The position numbers were made by a program, and so were the translations under genes. Below, in pieces: positions 9,000 to 17,777 of a stretch of DNA of 64,000 bases. The notes under the pieces were generated by a model, which did not search any database, had not been told where the DNA came from, and saw only the letters and a list, made by a program, of their open reading frames with translations. This stretch comes from Marinobacter azerbaijanicus. Lineage in GTDB: Bacteria; Pseudomonadota; Gammaproteobacteria; Pseudomonadales; Oleiphilaceae. Within the stretch, counting starts at the first letter, position 1; the number at the start of each line of letters is the position of its first letter. The stretch lies in assembly GCF_030250645.1 (NCBI RefSeq), contig NZ_JASSVS010000010.1:104325-168324 (forward strand), in the 5' to 3' direction.

Positions 9000-10442
9000 A
9001 TGGGCAGCTTAGAACGTTTTTACAATTACATTGATGGTGCATGGACTGGCAGCGAAACCTATCGCATGGTCGATGATCCCGCTACGGGCCAACCCTATGC
9101 AGAAATTGCGGATGCCAGTATCGGCGACGCTGACGCCGCCATGGCATCAGCCCGTCGATGTGTCGACTCCGGCGCTCTGACATCTGTACGTCCGGCCCAG
9201 AGGGTTTCCTGGTTATTGGCCATTGCCCGTGAAATAAAGGCACTGACCGAGGAAGCCGCGCTGGTGCTGAGCAGGGAAAACGGCAAATCACTTGATATTG
9301 CCCGTGGGGAGTTCGAGGAGTCCGCCCGCTATTTCGAGTATTACGCGGGCATGGCTGACAAAATTGAAGGTACGTCTATCCCGCTGGGTAACGGCTATGT
9401 CGATTTCACCAGCTATGAGCCAATGGGTGTTTCGGTACAGATTGTACCCTGGAATTTCCCGCCCTCGATTTGCGCACGCTCATTGGCGCCGGCACTTGCC
9501 GCTGGCAATGCGGTGGTGGTGAAGTCCCCGGAAGTATCGCCCCTGGCGATGACCTTCTTGATGACGGCGTGCGAGCGCGCAGGGCTGCCTCGTGGCGCCG
9601 TTAATTTGCTCTGTGGTGCGGGTGCGGTTGTGGGTGCCCATTTGGTCGAGCATGCCGAAACCAACCAGATCGTGTTCACCGGTTCGGTCGCTACCGGGCA
9701 AAGGATTCTGCGGGCAGCTGCCGAGCGCGCAACACCCTGTGTGATGGAAATGGGCGGCAAGTCGGCGGCCATCGTTCACGCTGATGCTGACCTTGATCAG
9801 GTGATTGCAAGCGTTGAGGCAGGCATCTTCTTCAACGCGGGCCAGGTGTGCTCGGCCATGTCCCGTCTGCTTGTGCACCGGTCACGGATGGAAGAGGTCT
9901 GCCAGCGGGTCACCGAATTGACGGAAAGTCTGTCCATTGGTGCAGGCATCACTAATCCGGGCCTGACGCCGCTGGTTTCGGAGGCGCAATTGACTCAGGT
10001 GGAGGGTATGTGTCGACGAGCCATTGTCGAGGGCGCGACCTGCATCACCGGTGGAGAGCGGGTTTCCGGCACGTCTGGATACTTCATGCAGCCCACCGTC
10101 TTTACCGATGTAGCGGTGGACAGTGAAATTTTCCAGCAGGAGGTTTTCGGACCCGTGTTAGTGATTCATGCCTTTGATTCGGAAGACGAAGCCGTGGCCC
10201 TGGCCAATGGCACAGCGTTTGGCTTGGTGGCTGGTGTTTTCGACCAGCATCTCGATCGCGCCCTGCGAACAGCTCGACGCCTTCGTGGCGGGCAGGTGTT
10301 CATCAATGAATGGTTCGCTGGTGGCGTGGAAACACCCTTCGGTGGCGTAGGGCTCTCTGGCTATGGGCGGGAAAAAGGCCAGCAAGGGCTTTATGGATAT
10401 GTGCAGACCAAAAATATCGCCATCCGCATCGCTGGCGAATAA
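9000..10442 (+). CDS. NAD(P)-dependent aldehyde dehydrogenase
   Basis: The ATG at 9000 has GGGAG six bases upstream and gives 480 residues, typical of the family. Catalytic elements are visible: N152 in WNFP, general base E250 (VMEMGGKSA) and nucleophile C284 in the NAGQVCSAMSR segment. The cofactor-binding GS pair is in FTGSVATG. It oxidises an aldehyde to the acid. In this operon the aldehyde is probably a product of oxygenase or amine-oxidase action, for example a ring-opened semialdehyde or a small aldehyde released from the substrate. It follows the oxygenase after 28 bases and precedes the rubredoxin fusion after 9 bases. Substrate preference cannot be deduced from the motif set. Confidence 0.92.
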   Translation: MGSLERFYNYIDGAWTGSETYRMVDDPATGQPYAEIADASIGDADAAMASARRCVDSGALTSVRPAQRVSWLLAIAREIKALTEEAALVLSRENGKSLDIARGEFEESARYFEYYAGMADKIEGTSIPLGNGYVDFTSYEPMGVSVQIVPWNFPPSICARSLAPALAAGNAVVVKSPEVSPLAMTFLMTACERAGLPRGAVNLLCGAGAVVGAHLVEHAETNQIVFTGSVATGQRILRAAAERATPCVMEMGGKSAAIVHADADLDQVIASVEAGIFFNAGQVCSAMSRLLVHRSRMEEVCQRVTELTESLSIGAGITNPGLTPLVSEAQLTQVEGMCRRAIVEGATCITGGERVSGTSGYFMQPTVFTDVAVDSEIFQQEVFGPVLVIHAFDSEDEAVALANGTAFGLVAGVFDQHLDRALRTARRLRGGQVFINEWFAGGVETPFGGVGLSGYGREKGQQGLYGYVQTKNIAIRIAGE

Positions 10443-10451
10443 GGATCTCCT

Positions 10452-11861
10452 ATGAAAACCTGGCTTTGTGTTGTTTGCGGCCTCATTTACGACGAAGCGA
10501 AAGGCTGGCCTAAAGACGGCATAGCTCCCGGCACCCGCTGGGAAGATGTACCCGATGACTGGCTATGCCCGGATTGCGGTGTCGGCAAGGCCGATTTCGA
10601 AATGTTGGAGATTACTTGCGACATGCCTGAAACGCCGGTAGCGCTTTTGGCCGCGGAAGCTGAAAGCGCCTCCATGCCCTCGGGCATGGTACCGGAAGGC
10701 CCGGTGGTGATTATTGGAAGTGGTCACGCGGGCTATGGTCTTGCCAAGGCCTTGCGTTCTCTCAATGCCGATCGCGAAATTCATGTCTTTACCGCGGACG
10801 ATGGCGGCCGTTATTCAAAACCGGCACTATCCAATGCCCTGGCGATGAAAAAGGACGCTCATTCCCTACTTGAAGAGTCTGCATTGGCCATAGAGCGGCG
10901 CCTTGAGATCAGGGTCCACGCCTTCTGTCCAGTATTGTCTATTGACACCAGGCAGCAAACACTTGTGACCCGCCTTGGTGACATGAGCTATGGACAATTG
11001 ATCCTGGCAACCGGTGCGCGTCCCATTCGTATTGGATTTACCGGTGATCAGAGCGCCTTGCTTGCCGTCAATGACCGTCAGGACTATCAGCGGATGCGGG
11101 CCAAACTTGATTGCCTGGATGAGCCCGCCCGGGTCACCATTATTGGCGATGGCCTCATTGGTTGCGAGTTTGCCAATGACCTTGCCCAGGCCGGCCATGC
11201 AGTAAATGTGGTAGGCCTCGCGGACCGGCCTCTGCCCAGGCTGTTGCCGGCAGCTGGCAGCGAAGTACTGCGTCGGGGACTTAGTGAAATCGGCGTGCAG
11301 TGGTACCTCTCCCGCTCGTTGGCTGATGTAAAAAGCGCGCCCGATGGCTCGTATCGCCTGACGCTGACTGATGGCACAACGCTCGACTCTGATTTGCTCA
11401 TCAGTGCCGTGGGACTTTCACCAAACATCAGTCTGGCGCAAGAGGCCGGTGTCAAATGCGGCCGTGGCATTCAGGTCAATGATTATCTGGCGACATCCAT
11501 ACCGAATATCTACGCCCTTGGCGATGCCGTCGAACTCAACGGTCAGCTGTTGCCTTACCTGGCGCCTATTAATGCCGGCATCAAGGCGCTGGCTTTGACA
11601 ATTGATGGCACACCAACCCCGGTTGATTATCCTGTGATGCCGGTAATGGTCAAGACACCGGCAGCGCCGGTATGTGTGGTGGTTCCGCCCTCTGAAGTCG
11701 CTGTCCAATGGCGCGTTGACAGAATCGGGGACGGCGTGCGTATTCAATGTCATGACGATGATGGGGTCATGCTCGGCTTTGCCCTGGTCGGCAAGGAGGC
11801 CATGAGCAGTCGCAGTGACTGGATAAAAGCCTGTGGCAAAGCCACCGAGGAGCTGGTATGA
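10452..11861 (+). CDS. Rubredoxin / rubredoxin reductase fusion protein
   Basis: A single 469-residue frame. Residues 1-54 are a complete rubredoxin with its four iron-binding cysteines, C6-x2-C9 and C39-x2-C42. A linker of about 25 residues leads to a pyridine-nucleotide-disulfide-type reductase with an FAD dinucleotide motif (IIGSGHAGYGLAKAL, from about residue 87), a second NAD(P)-binding motif (IIGDGLIGCEFA) and a late FAD contact (IYALGDAVE). In alkane hydroxylation these two activities are usually separate proteins passing electrons from NAD(P)H to an oxygenase. Here they are fused and sit directly behind a Rieske oxygenase, so the fusion is the likely reductase partner of that enzyme. 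It overlaps the next gene by 4 bases (ATGA), implying translational coupling. Confidence 0.9.
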   Translation: MKTWLCVVCGLIYDEAKGWPKDGIAPGTRWEDVPDDWLCPDCGVGKADFEMLEITCDMPETPVALLAAEAESASMPSGMVPEGPVVIIGSGHAGYGLAKALRSLNADREIHVFTADDGGRYSKPALSNALAMKKDAHSLLEESALAIERRLEIRVHAFCPVLSIDTRQQTLVTRLGDMSYGQLILATGARPIRIGFTGDQSALLAVNDRQDYQRMRAKLDCLDEPARVTIIGDGLIGCEFANDLAQAGHAVNVVGLADRPLPRLLPAAGSEVLRRGLSEIGVQWYLSRSLADVKSAPDGSYRLTLTDGTTLDSDLLISAVGLSPNISLAQEAGVKCGRGIQVNDYLATSIPNIYALGDAVELNGQLLPYLAPINAGIKALALTIDGTPTPVDYPVMPVMVKTPAAPVCVVVPPSEVAVQWRVDRIGDGVRIQCHDDDGVMLGFALVGKEAMSSRSDWIKACGKATEELV

Positions 11862-13177
11862 CGGAGTCCATTATTCCCCGGGATGATAAATGCAACGGCT
11901 GGTATCATCTGCTCGCAGAGCCCGCCAAGGCGCGCCGGCTGACCATCTGTAAAGACGTCGAATGGCTGGTTATCGGTGCCGGTTTCACGGGTCTGGCGGC
12001 TGCGCGACGACTTGCGGAACTGCGACCCGGCCAAAGAGTGGTCTTGCTGGATGCCTTGCGCGTGGGGCAAGGCGCTTCCGGCCGCAATACCGGATTCGTT
12101 ATCGATTTACCCCACAAACGGGACCTGGAAGGCGATGACCTCGCCCGTAAACAGAAGCTTCTGGGTCTCAACCGCAATGCCATCAAGGATCTGGATGTAC
12201 TGGTTGAAAGCCATAATATCGATTGTGGTTGGTCCCTTGCCGGTAAATACCAGGGCGCGGTGGGCAAACGCGGGCTCAAGTACCTGGATAACTACGAAAA
12301 GCTTCTCAGGGAATTTGATTACCCTTACAAAAGGCTCGAACGGGAAGATCTGCGCCCAATTCTGGGTACTTCTCATTACGCGGCCGCTATCTACACTGCG
12401 GATACAGCGCTCATGCAACCGGCGGCTCTGGTGCGCGGACTGGCAGATACGCTGCCGGACAATGTAGAGCTCCACGAGGACTCGCCGGTGGTCGGCCTGT
12501 CCCGCAGTAACGGCAACTGGCACGCAGTGACGCCGGAGGGCGAGGTGCGGGCCAAAAACCTGGTGTTGGGCTCCAATATCTATTCCCAGGAATTCGGCTT
12601 CCTCAAGGGACGGATGTTACCGGTAATGACGTTCGCCAGCATGACCCGGGAGCTGACCGATCAGGAAATGGACTTATTCAGTGAGGCGCCACACCACTTT
12701 GGCCTGACACCCGCGGATCATGCCGGTACAACCGTGCGACTTACACCGGATCGACGATTGATCATCCGCAACCAGTACCGGTTTGTTCCCAAGTACCACG
12801 ACAACCTGGCCGGCCGCACCGCCATTCGCCAGGGCCATCGGGACTCGTTTCTGGCGCGCTATCCGTCACTGGAACATGTGCCTTTCGATTCCACCTGGGG
12901 CGGTGCCTGTGGGCTATCCCGAAACTACACTCCCTTCTTTGGCGAAGTGGGTGATCATGCCTGGATGTCAGGAGTTCATCAGAGTGTGGGTGCCGCAAGG
13001 GGAACCATCTCCGGCAAGTTGATTGCAGAACTGGCTACAGGTCAAGATTCCAGTCAACTGGCGGATATGCTCGCGGTATCGGGTAAGCCCGCCATGAATC
13101 CGCCGCAACCTTTTCTCAGTGTGGGTGTAAAGACCCGTATGGTTCACGCCGCCTGGGCGAGCCGGAGCGAGTTATGA
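11858..13177 (+). CDS. FAD-dependent amino acid/amine oxidoreductase (DadA/PuuB/OrdL-like)
   Basis: A 439-residue DAO-family flavoprotein. The Rossmann FAD motif is near residue 38 (VIGAGFTGLAAARRL), followed by GASGRNTGFV, a segment typical of PuuB/OrdL-like oxidases, and the C-terminal FAD loop (MSGVHQSVGAARGT). Family members oxidise secondary or N-methyl amines such as sarcosine, gamma-glutamylputrescine or N-methyl amino acids to imines that hydrolyse. That fits a late step in catabolism of an N-methylated osmolyte, after demethylation or ring opening. It is coupled to the rubredoxin fusion by an ATGA overlap and followed by the cupin gene after about 20 bases. The substrate is unproven. 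Confidence 0.85.
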   Translation: MTESIIPRDDKCNGWYHLLAEPAKARRLTICKDVEWLVIGAGFTGLAAARRLAELRPGQRVVLLDALRVGQGASGRNTGFVIDLPHKRDLEGDDLARKQKLLGLNRNAIKDLDVLVESHNIDCGWSLAGKYQGAVGKRGLKYLDNYEKLLREFDYPYKRLEREDLRPILGTSHYAAAIYTADTALMQPAALVRGLADTLPDNVELHEDSPVVGLSRSNGNWHAVTPEGEVRAKNLVLGSNIYSQEFGFLKGRMLPVMTFASMTRELTDQEMDLFSEAPHHFGLTPADHAGTTVRLTPDRRLIIRNQYRFVPKYHDNLAGRTAIRQGHRDSFLARYPSLEHVPFDSTWGGACGLSRNYTPFFGEVGDHAWMSGVHQSVGAARGTISGKLIAELATGQDSSQLADMLAVSGKPAMNPPQPFLSVGVKTRMVHAAWASRSEL

Positions 13178-13196
13178 TTTTAAAAAGGACGTGGGT

Positions 13197-13571
13197 ATGA
13201 ACCAATCCCCGATTCGTGCGGTTAAATTCGACCATCAAGAGACTGCCTTTAAACACCGCGGCGGGCCACCCGGGCATGCCGCCATCGGACGCACCGTTGA
13301 TGGGGCGCTGAGCACCACTATGGGGGCTGGTTTTGCCCGCTGGGAAGGCGCCGAAATTGCTTGGACATTGCTCTACGATGAGGTCATCTTTGTGATCGAA
13401 GGCGAGCTTTTAGTAACAGCGGCGGACGAGACCCACCATGTAATACCCGGCCAGATGCTCTGGATTCCGGAGGGTACGGAATTGGTTTATGGTGGTTATG
13501 CACTCTTTGGGTATGCCTTGTATCCAGGCAATTGGAAAGTGACAGAGGACGAGCGGTTATTTCATAACTGA
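13197..13571 (+). CDS. Cupin-domain protein, EutQ-like
   Basis: ATG at 13197 is chosen over the GTG at 13191 because AAGGA lies 7 bases upstream of the ATG. The 124-residue protein is one small cupin barrel: two conserved segments (LLYDEVIFVIEGELLV and the H-x-VIPGQMLWIPEGTEL segment) match the EutQ-like cupins. Such proteins are seen at the end of several amine-catabolism operons; their role ranges from acetate kinase-like activity (EutQ) to metal-dependent ring or C-C chemistry. A complete metal-binding His/Glu set is not obvious. It is the last gene before the tRNA-derived repeat that marks the genomic island, so it is the edge of the host backbone. Confidence 0.75.
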   Translation: MNQSPIRAVKFDHQETAFKHRGGPPGHAAIGRTVDGALSTTMGAGFARWEGAEIAWTLLYDEVIFVIEGELLVTAADETHHVIPGQMLWIPEGTELVYGGYALFGYALYPGNWKVTEDERLFHN

Positions 13572-13588
13572 TTGATAATGCGGGAAAG

Positions 13589-13633
13589 TGGTCGGCGTGG
13601 CAGGATTCGAACCTGCGACCCCTTCGTCCCGAA
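13589..13633. repeat. Left island attachment site: 45-bp copy of tRNA-Pro 3' half
   Basis: A perfect 45-bp direct repeat of 30148-30192. The sequence matches the tRNA-Pro gene from its encoded CCA end through the T arm, variable loop, 3' anticodon stem and most of the anticodon loop, then diverges (continues ATAAAATAG). It is a truncated tRNA copy, not a functional tRNA. It is the expected product of tyrosine-recombinase integration into a tRNA 3' end. Confidence 0.93.
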
Positions 13634-13649
13634 TAAAATAGTGTAGTGT

Positions 13650-13680
13650 TTCATTTCGGTTCATTCAGGTTCATTTCGTT
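13650..13680. repeat. Short tandem GGTTCATT-type repeats beside the left attachment site
   Basis: TTCATTTCG, GGTTCATTC and GGTTCATTTCG follow each other within 31 bp, 17 bases inside the left attachment copy. Periodic short repeats next to an attachment core often bind integrase or an excision factor; this role is inferred. Confidence 0.4.
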
Positions 13681-13773
13681 TCCGTTAATTCGTAACAACT
13701 ATATGATTTATATAGTTTTTTATAGAATTTTTGTGTGTTGATTGGGTTCAGATTGTGGCAAGACGTTTTACCG

Positions 13774-13820
13774 GTACCCAGCGTGTACCTAAGCCAGAAA
13801 CTGTCCCCAGCCAGTACCCA
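13774..13820. repeat. GTACCCA repeats, candidate integrase arm-type sites (left)
   Basis: GTACCCA at 13774, GTACCTA at 13785 and GTACCCA at 13814. The first two are 11 bp apart and are followed by a (A)GCCAGAAAC extension. The same pair, spacing and extension recur near the right end of the island at 30078-30105. No gene lies here; the integrase start is 36 bp downstream. Confidence 0.55.
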
Positions 13821-13855
13821 AAGTTCTCTAAAATTAGCATTAACGGAGTCAGAAA

Positions 13856-15223
13856 ATGGCAGTAAAAAACAGGGAGCTCCTTCCACGGAGCGCCGATTCA
13901 GCGGATAAACTGATCCGGAAACTGACACCCGGTCAGAAAGATACCTACATTCAGGATTCAACTGTCACCGGCCTGGTGTTGCGTGTAACTCCCAGCGGAA
14001 AAAAGATCTGGCATCTGAGGTATACGGTTCAGGTCGGTTCTGGTCAGTGGATTGGGCGAAAGCATTCCCTTGGTGCTTTTTGCGACGGACTGAGAACGCG
14101 TTCAGCTCGGGAGCTGGCTGAGGAATGGCGGGTCCGTATTCGACAGGGAGAGGACCCCCAGGAAGAAAAAAAGAAGCTCGCGGAGATGCGGAAAGCTGAA
14201 CATCTGCGGGAAATTGCAGAGCGTCAGGCGTTACGGACTTTAAACGATGTGGCTGCTGTTTATGCAACCAAGCTGGCGAATAAGACGAGCGGACACGATG
14301 ATGGCGGAATACATGCCATGACAATCTTACAGAACCATTTGCTTGGTCGTTTTGGATCCATACCAATCAAAGAATTTACTCGCCAACACTTTTTTGCTGC
14401 TGTCGACCCTGTTCTTGCTGCCGGCCATAACTCCATGGCGAATTCGGTACTTTTGTACACGAAGGCGATGTTCCGATTAGCGGTAAAACGGGAATTTATT
14501 GAGTACTCAGTACTAGATTGTGTAGAAAAAGCGGATGTTGGCGGGAAAGACAAAATAAGAACCCGGGTCCTGTGTGCGACCCGGACAAAAGAAGATGAGT
14601 TGGAAGAGCTGTACAAATTGTTGCCAGAGTCCGGTTTATCCCGGAATCTGCAATGCTCTGTCCATATCCTTCTTGGAACAATGTGCCGGGGTATCGAGCT
14701 GTTTAAAGGAAGGTGGGATCACCTCAATTTTGATAACAGCACCTGGCTCATTCCCGATGAAAACTCAAAGAATGGCGATCCGATCATCATCCATTTGTCA
14801 GACTACTCGAAGAAGTGGTTTGCCGAGCTACATAAGCTCACAGGCCACACCGGCTGGATGATGCCATCAGTAAAATCAAAAGACCGTCCTTACATGCTGC
14901 CTAAAGTCCTGAGCAAGGCTGTGTGCGAGCGCCAGCGTGATCCTGATGCACCACCGAAAAAAGGCCGCACGAAAAACCACTCGACCCTGATTCTGCCTGA
15001 TGGTCACTGGACGGTTCACGACCTGAGGCGGACAGGGGCAACTCAGATGCAAATGCTCAACGTAACACCAGATATTATTGATGCCTGCCAAAATCACCGT
15101 CCCCTGGGCAGTGTCCGTCGTCGGTATCAGCATGGTGAGAGCATGGATCAGATGCGAAATGCGTGGGATTTGCTAGGGCGTTCCTTAGCTGCTAAAGCGG
15201 ATGCCCATAATCAGACAGTCTGA
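13856..15223 (+). CDS. Tyrosine integrase of the island (P4/DUF4102-like)
   Basis: A 455-residue tyrosine recombinase. The N-terminal ~100 residues are the DUF4102/P4-type arm-binding domain (TGLVLRVTPSGKKIWHLRY). A core-binding helical segment spans about 130-215. The catalytic domain shows R278 (MCRGIELFKG), H388-x2-R391 (HDLRRTG), H414 (NHRPLG) and nucleophile Y424 (RRRYQHGES). All catalytic residues are present, so the enzyme could be active. Its place just inside the left tRNA-derived repeat and its family, which favours tRNA 3' ends, make it the enzyme that inserted the island. A good start: the ATG follows AACGGAGTCAGAAA. Confidence 0.93.
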   Translation: MAVKNRELLPRSADSADKLIRKLTPGQKDTYIQDSTVTGLVLRVTPSGKKIWHLRYTVQVGSGQWIGRKHSLGAFCDGLRTRSARELAEEWRVRIRQGEDPQEEKKKLAEMRKAEHLREIAERQALRTLNDVAAVYATKLANKTSGHDDGGIHAMTILQNHLLGRFGSIPIKEFTRQHFFAAVDPVLAAGHNSMANSVLLYTKAMFRLAVKREFIEYSVLDCVEKADVGGKDKIRTRVLCATRTKEDELEELYKLLPESGLSRNLQCSVHILLGTMCRGIELFKGRWDHLNFDNSTWLIPDENSKNGDPIIIHLSDYSKKWFAELHKLTGHTGWMMPSVKSKDRPYMLPKVLSKAVCERQRDPDAPPKKGRTKNHSTLILPDGHWTVHDLRRTGATQMQMLNVTPDIIDACQNHRPLGSVRRRYQHGESMDQMRNAWDLLGRSLAAKADAHNQTV

Positions 15224-15311
15224 CGTTGCTGCCCTAAACCCTTTGTATAAAAGATCGGGGCCGCGGCAGAAAATGGTCCCGATCTATTTGGTATGTGCCA
15301 TCCCGGAAAAC

Positions 15312-15623
15312 TCAGGGAACAATTCCCCGCTGGATTTGCTGGATAAATTGTCTAAGACGGGCAATGTCCTCAGGAGAGCCCAGCATCTCTGCCGGAGTAG
15401 CGTGACCCAAAGGAATTCGTGGTCGTGACATCCAGTCACGGGCGGAATCCTCGTCGCCCTCGAACAGATCTACAATTTCACGCCAAACCGTTTCCCTCAG
15501 ATCTTCCGCCGGCATCGGAGCACTCCAGTTAAGGCTTACAAGATAAGGATAACGTAAATCTGCCCAGCCAGTGCCAGCAATGTGCAGCAGACGATTACGG
15601 CTGGGTCTGACAACCTCGCTCAC
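15312..15623 (-). CDS. MbcA/ParS/Xre-type antitoxin C-terminal domain protein
   Basis: A 103-residue protein. Its second half (DWMSRPRIPLGHATPAEMLG, then LRQFIQQIQRGI) matches the toxin-binding domain of antitoxins that neutralise RES-type NAD-degrading toxins; the PLG-x-PxE-x-L core is recognisable. The N-terminal half lacks an obvious helix-turn-helix. No RES-domain toxin is next to it; the neighbours are the integrase-like genes on the same strand. It may be an orphan antitoxin, or a DNA-associated protein of the integrase module. Start chosen at the first ATG; an upstream SD is not convincing. Confidence 0.65.
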   Translation of the reverse strand: MSEVVRPSRNRLLHIAGTGWADLRYPYLVSLNWSAPMPAEDLRETVWREIVDLFEGDEDSARDWMSRPRIPLGHATPAEMLGSPEDIARLRQFIQQIQRGIVP

Positions 15624-15641
15624 GTAATTTATGCCTGGTCT

Positions 15642-15995
15642 TCAGTATTCCAGCCAGGTTTTTGCTGACCGGGAACGTATTATCGTAACGTCCCTTGGCC
15701 GGCCGCCCGATGAAGCCGGAGGCATTCCCAGCTGCCTGAGCCAGTTCGGGTCCCGGTCCTGGGCCTCCAGCAGTAATCGAAGTGAGCTACGGTAATCCTT
15801 TTTTGTGGACGGATTACACCAGTGCTCCAGTAGCCAGCGGACGTGCTTCTGTTGAATCTGTTGGTGCCTTTTAACTTCCGGAAATCGAACTTCGACTGCG
15901 GCCACCATTTTTTCGATGCGGCTGATATGGCGGCGCCGTGCCCGGTCACCGCCTTCACCGGCTTTAATCCGCTTAATTATGCTGGTGAGATTCAT
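15642..15995 (-). CDS. Small basic protein paired with an integrase-like gene, function unknown
   Basis: A 117-residue, arginine- and lysine-rich protein (RRRHISRIEKMVAAVEVRFPEV, then STKKDYRSSLRLLLEA). The helical middle resembles the core-binding SAM-like part of tyrosine recombinases but there is no catalytic domain. Its start overlaps the end of the integrase-like gene by 23 bases and it is followed after 18 bases by the antitoxin-domain gene, so the three probably form one transcript. It may be a DNA-binding partner of the recombinase. I do not recognise a named family. Confidence 0.55.
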   Translation of the reverse strand: MNLTSIIKRIKAGEGGDRARRRHISRIEKMVAAVEVRFPEVKRHQQIQQKHVRWLLEHWCNPSTKKDYRSSLRLLLEAQDRDPNWLRQLGMPPASSGGRPRDVTIIRSRSAKTWLEY

Positions 15996-16994
15996 TCTCT
16001 GACTTCCTCCCGGCCTGATCCGAACGGTGGCGTTTTCCGACGTAGGATGATGAAATCGTCAGACGCTTGTGACCGCCCCTGTGACCGACTGCCTGTCTGG
16101 CATTTAGGTCTGCAGCTCTGTCAAAGGGCCCGTCTTGCTTCAGCGGAGCCGGCTGACCACTTTCTCTTTCATACAGTTCGATAAAGTTTTCTGCCCGGAG
16201 GTCTTTCGGGCACTCAATCCCGACCTGCTTCAGTACTTTGCGAACCGGAGTGGCATGCCGGTTGAGAAATTCCTTCAGGGAACTATTGGTATCGATCAGG
16301 CAAGATCCGGTTTCAGAGATCGTATGGAGGGCATAGTCCAGAGCCTGCCATTGCACGCTTCAACGGGAATCCACCGGTCATCGGATACGAAACCACCTTT
16401 CGTACCTTCCTTGATCCAGACCATCTGATACAGGTCAGCTTCTGCTTTCATGCGACGCAGATCAGCTAACGCACCTTCCCGAAACCGCATACCAAACGCT
16501 CGCCAGAGAAGAATCAGAGCAGCTCCCCGGTAGTTTCCTTTATGCTCTGACAGCCTTACCGCCTCAATCACTTTGTCCCAGGGTGCCATTGGCAAGACTG
16601 TGCGGACATATGAACGCTTTCCGACCGAATCCGACGGCGACAGCCAGATCTCCCGGTCAAGGCGTACTGCCCGCATGACGGTGTTCACTGTCGAGATCAG
16701 ATTTTGTGCATAGGCCACTTCCACAGCTCCGGCCGTAACCGCCTTGGCCAGGTACTCTGCGTACGCCACAGCATGATCCCTGGTAATCTTCCGAAGATCC
16801 CGAATCGGCGGGTCGAGTTCCGACAGCCAGGCGAGCCAGTTCTGGAATCGGGCATGATGGGTAAACCGTGTGTAGAAATGGCTATCTCCACCATATGCCT
16901 CTGCGAGAGCCATCTTAGCAGCATAATCCGGCTGGTGACCCAGCCCGAAATTCCTTTTCTGGTGATTCCGTTTAAGTTTTCTTTGTTTCGTCAT
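15973..16994 (-). pseudogene. Second tyrosine-recombinase-like gene, frameshifted
   Basis: Two overlapping frames together encode one integrase-like protein. The upstream frame (16994 down to about 16350) has an N-terminal core-binding region and the catalytic arginine box (FGMRFREGALADLR). The downstream frame (from about 16350 to 15973) has the rest: QALDYALHTISETG, RQAVGHRGGHKRLTISSSYVGK, where H and the final Tyr are the expected catalytic residues. The join lies near 16350, where one missing base after the codons for VEA would restore DRWIPVEA-VQWQALDYA. It belongs to the integrase group with Integrase_1-like domains often found in ICEs. A sequencing error or programmed shift cannot be excluded; as written it is broken. 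Confidence 0.65.
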
Positions 16995-17540
16995 TTCATC
17001 TTTCCTCGATAGCAGTTCATCTCCTGTAAATGTGCAGCATTGTCGTGTGGCAAACCCTCAGCATATGGGGTCAGGACCTCTAGGTTCTCCACACACGCAG
17101 GCCCTGTCCCCGTAGCTGAGTCAGTTTTAACCATTTCCAGATCATGGCTCCGGTCCTACGTTGGCGCTGCTGCGAGCGCGATTGAATTTTCCTCACGAAC
17201 CAGCAAACCATTTCTGGCCGGGGCGGGCTTCATGTCGTCACCATGAGTCGTGGGGAGCGGGCACCGTATTGCACGGTGAGTGAGGGCAAGCACGAAAACT
17301 GAGCGATGACGGTGATGACGCACCGCTGATCAGGGGAGATCCACCCGGCCCGAAAGGTTTCGTTCGGGGTTTCGTTACCTGCGTAGTTGGAAAAAGCTCC
17401 CAGTGCCTGATTTCGGGCGGTGAGTTCTTTCCAAGCCTAATGCATCTCAATTTTTTAAAGGTCATACAACCAGAACCGGGAGCGCTGTCTGATGGGCACC
17501 CATCAGGTTTTCGAATGGCTCCCAGAACGAAAAACGAGAT
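16995..17540. other. 546-bp region without a convincing gene
   Basis: Between the frameshifted integrase (minus) and the small plus-strand ORF at 17541. Short frames in all directions have no recognisable features. The stretch 17240-17420 is GC-rich with repeated CGTTCGGGGTTTCGTTAC-like runs. It may be decayed DNA or hold the promoter of the minus-strand operon. Confidence 0.4.
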
Positions 17541-17777
17541 ATGTTCGATGTTAATGATGCCAGGGTGGCGTTATGGGGAGAGCTTCAGGTGCTCGTTGGG
17601 AAGGGGCCTGAAAGGGCCTTCTGGATCCGATTAATGGACCGGATCACTGTGCTGTTTTATTTCATCGAGCCCCAGCTAGGCGCGGTAGAGGCAGAGCCTC
17701 AGGACACGGTTATTTTCGGAAACGGTACCTGCTATGTCCAGCAAAGTTTACGCAGTTTTAGTGTGTTTAGACGCTAA
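17541..17777 (+). CDS. Small protein of unknown function (weak call)
   Basis: A 78-residue frame (MFDVNDARVALWGELQVLVGK, then LMDRITVLFYFIEPQLGAVEAEP) with protein-like amino acid composition and an amphipathic pattern. A purine-rich stretch (AACGAGAT) is directly before the ATG but closer than usual. No family is recognised. It stands alone in an otherwise gene-poor part of the island; it could be a remnant. Confidence 0.35.
   Translation: MFDVNDARVALWGELQVLVGKGPERAFWIRLMDRITVLFYFIEPQLGAVEAEPQDTVIFGNGTCYVQQSLRSFSVFRR

Noticed and set aside
10158..10385. Small minus frame inside the aldehyde dehydrogenase gene
   Set aside because: Antisense shadow of a clear gene.
13589..13633. Second tRNA-Pro gene
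   Set aside because: Only the 3' 45 bases are present; the acceptor 5' strand, D arm and 5' anticodon stem are missing.
13671..13961. Minus-strand frame over the left attachment region
   Set aside because: Overlaps the integrase start and the repeat region; no motif.
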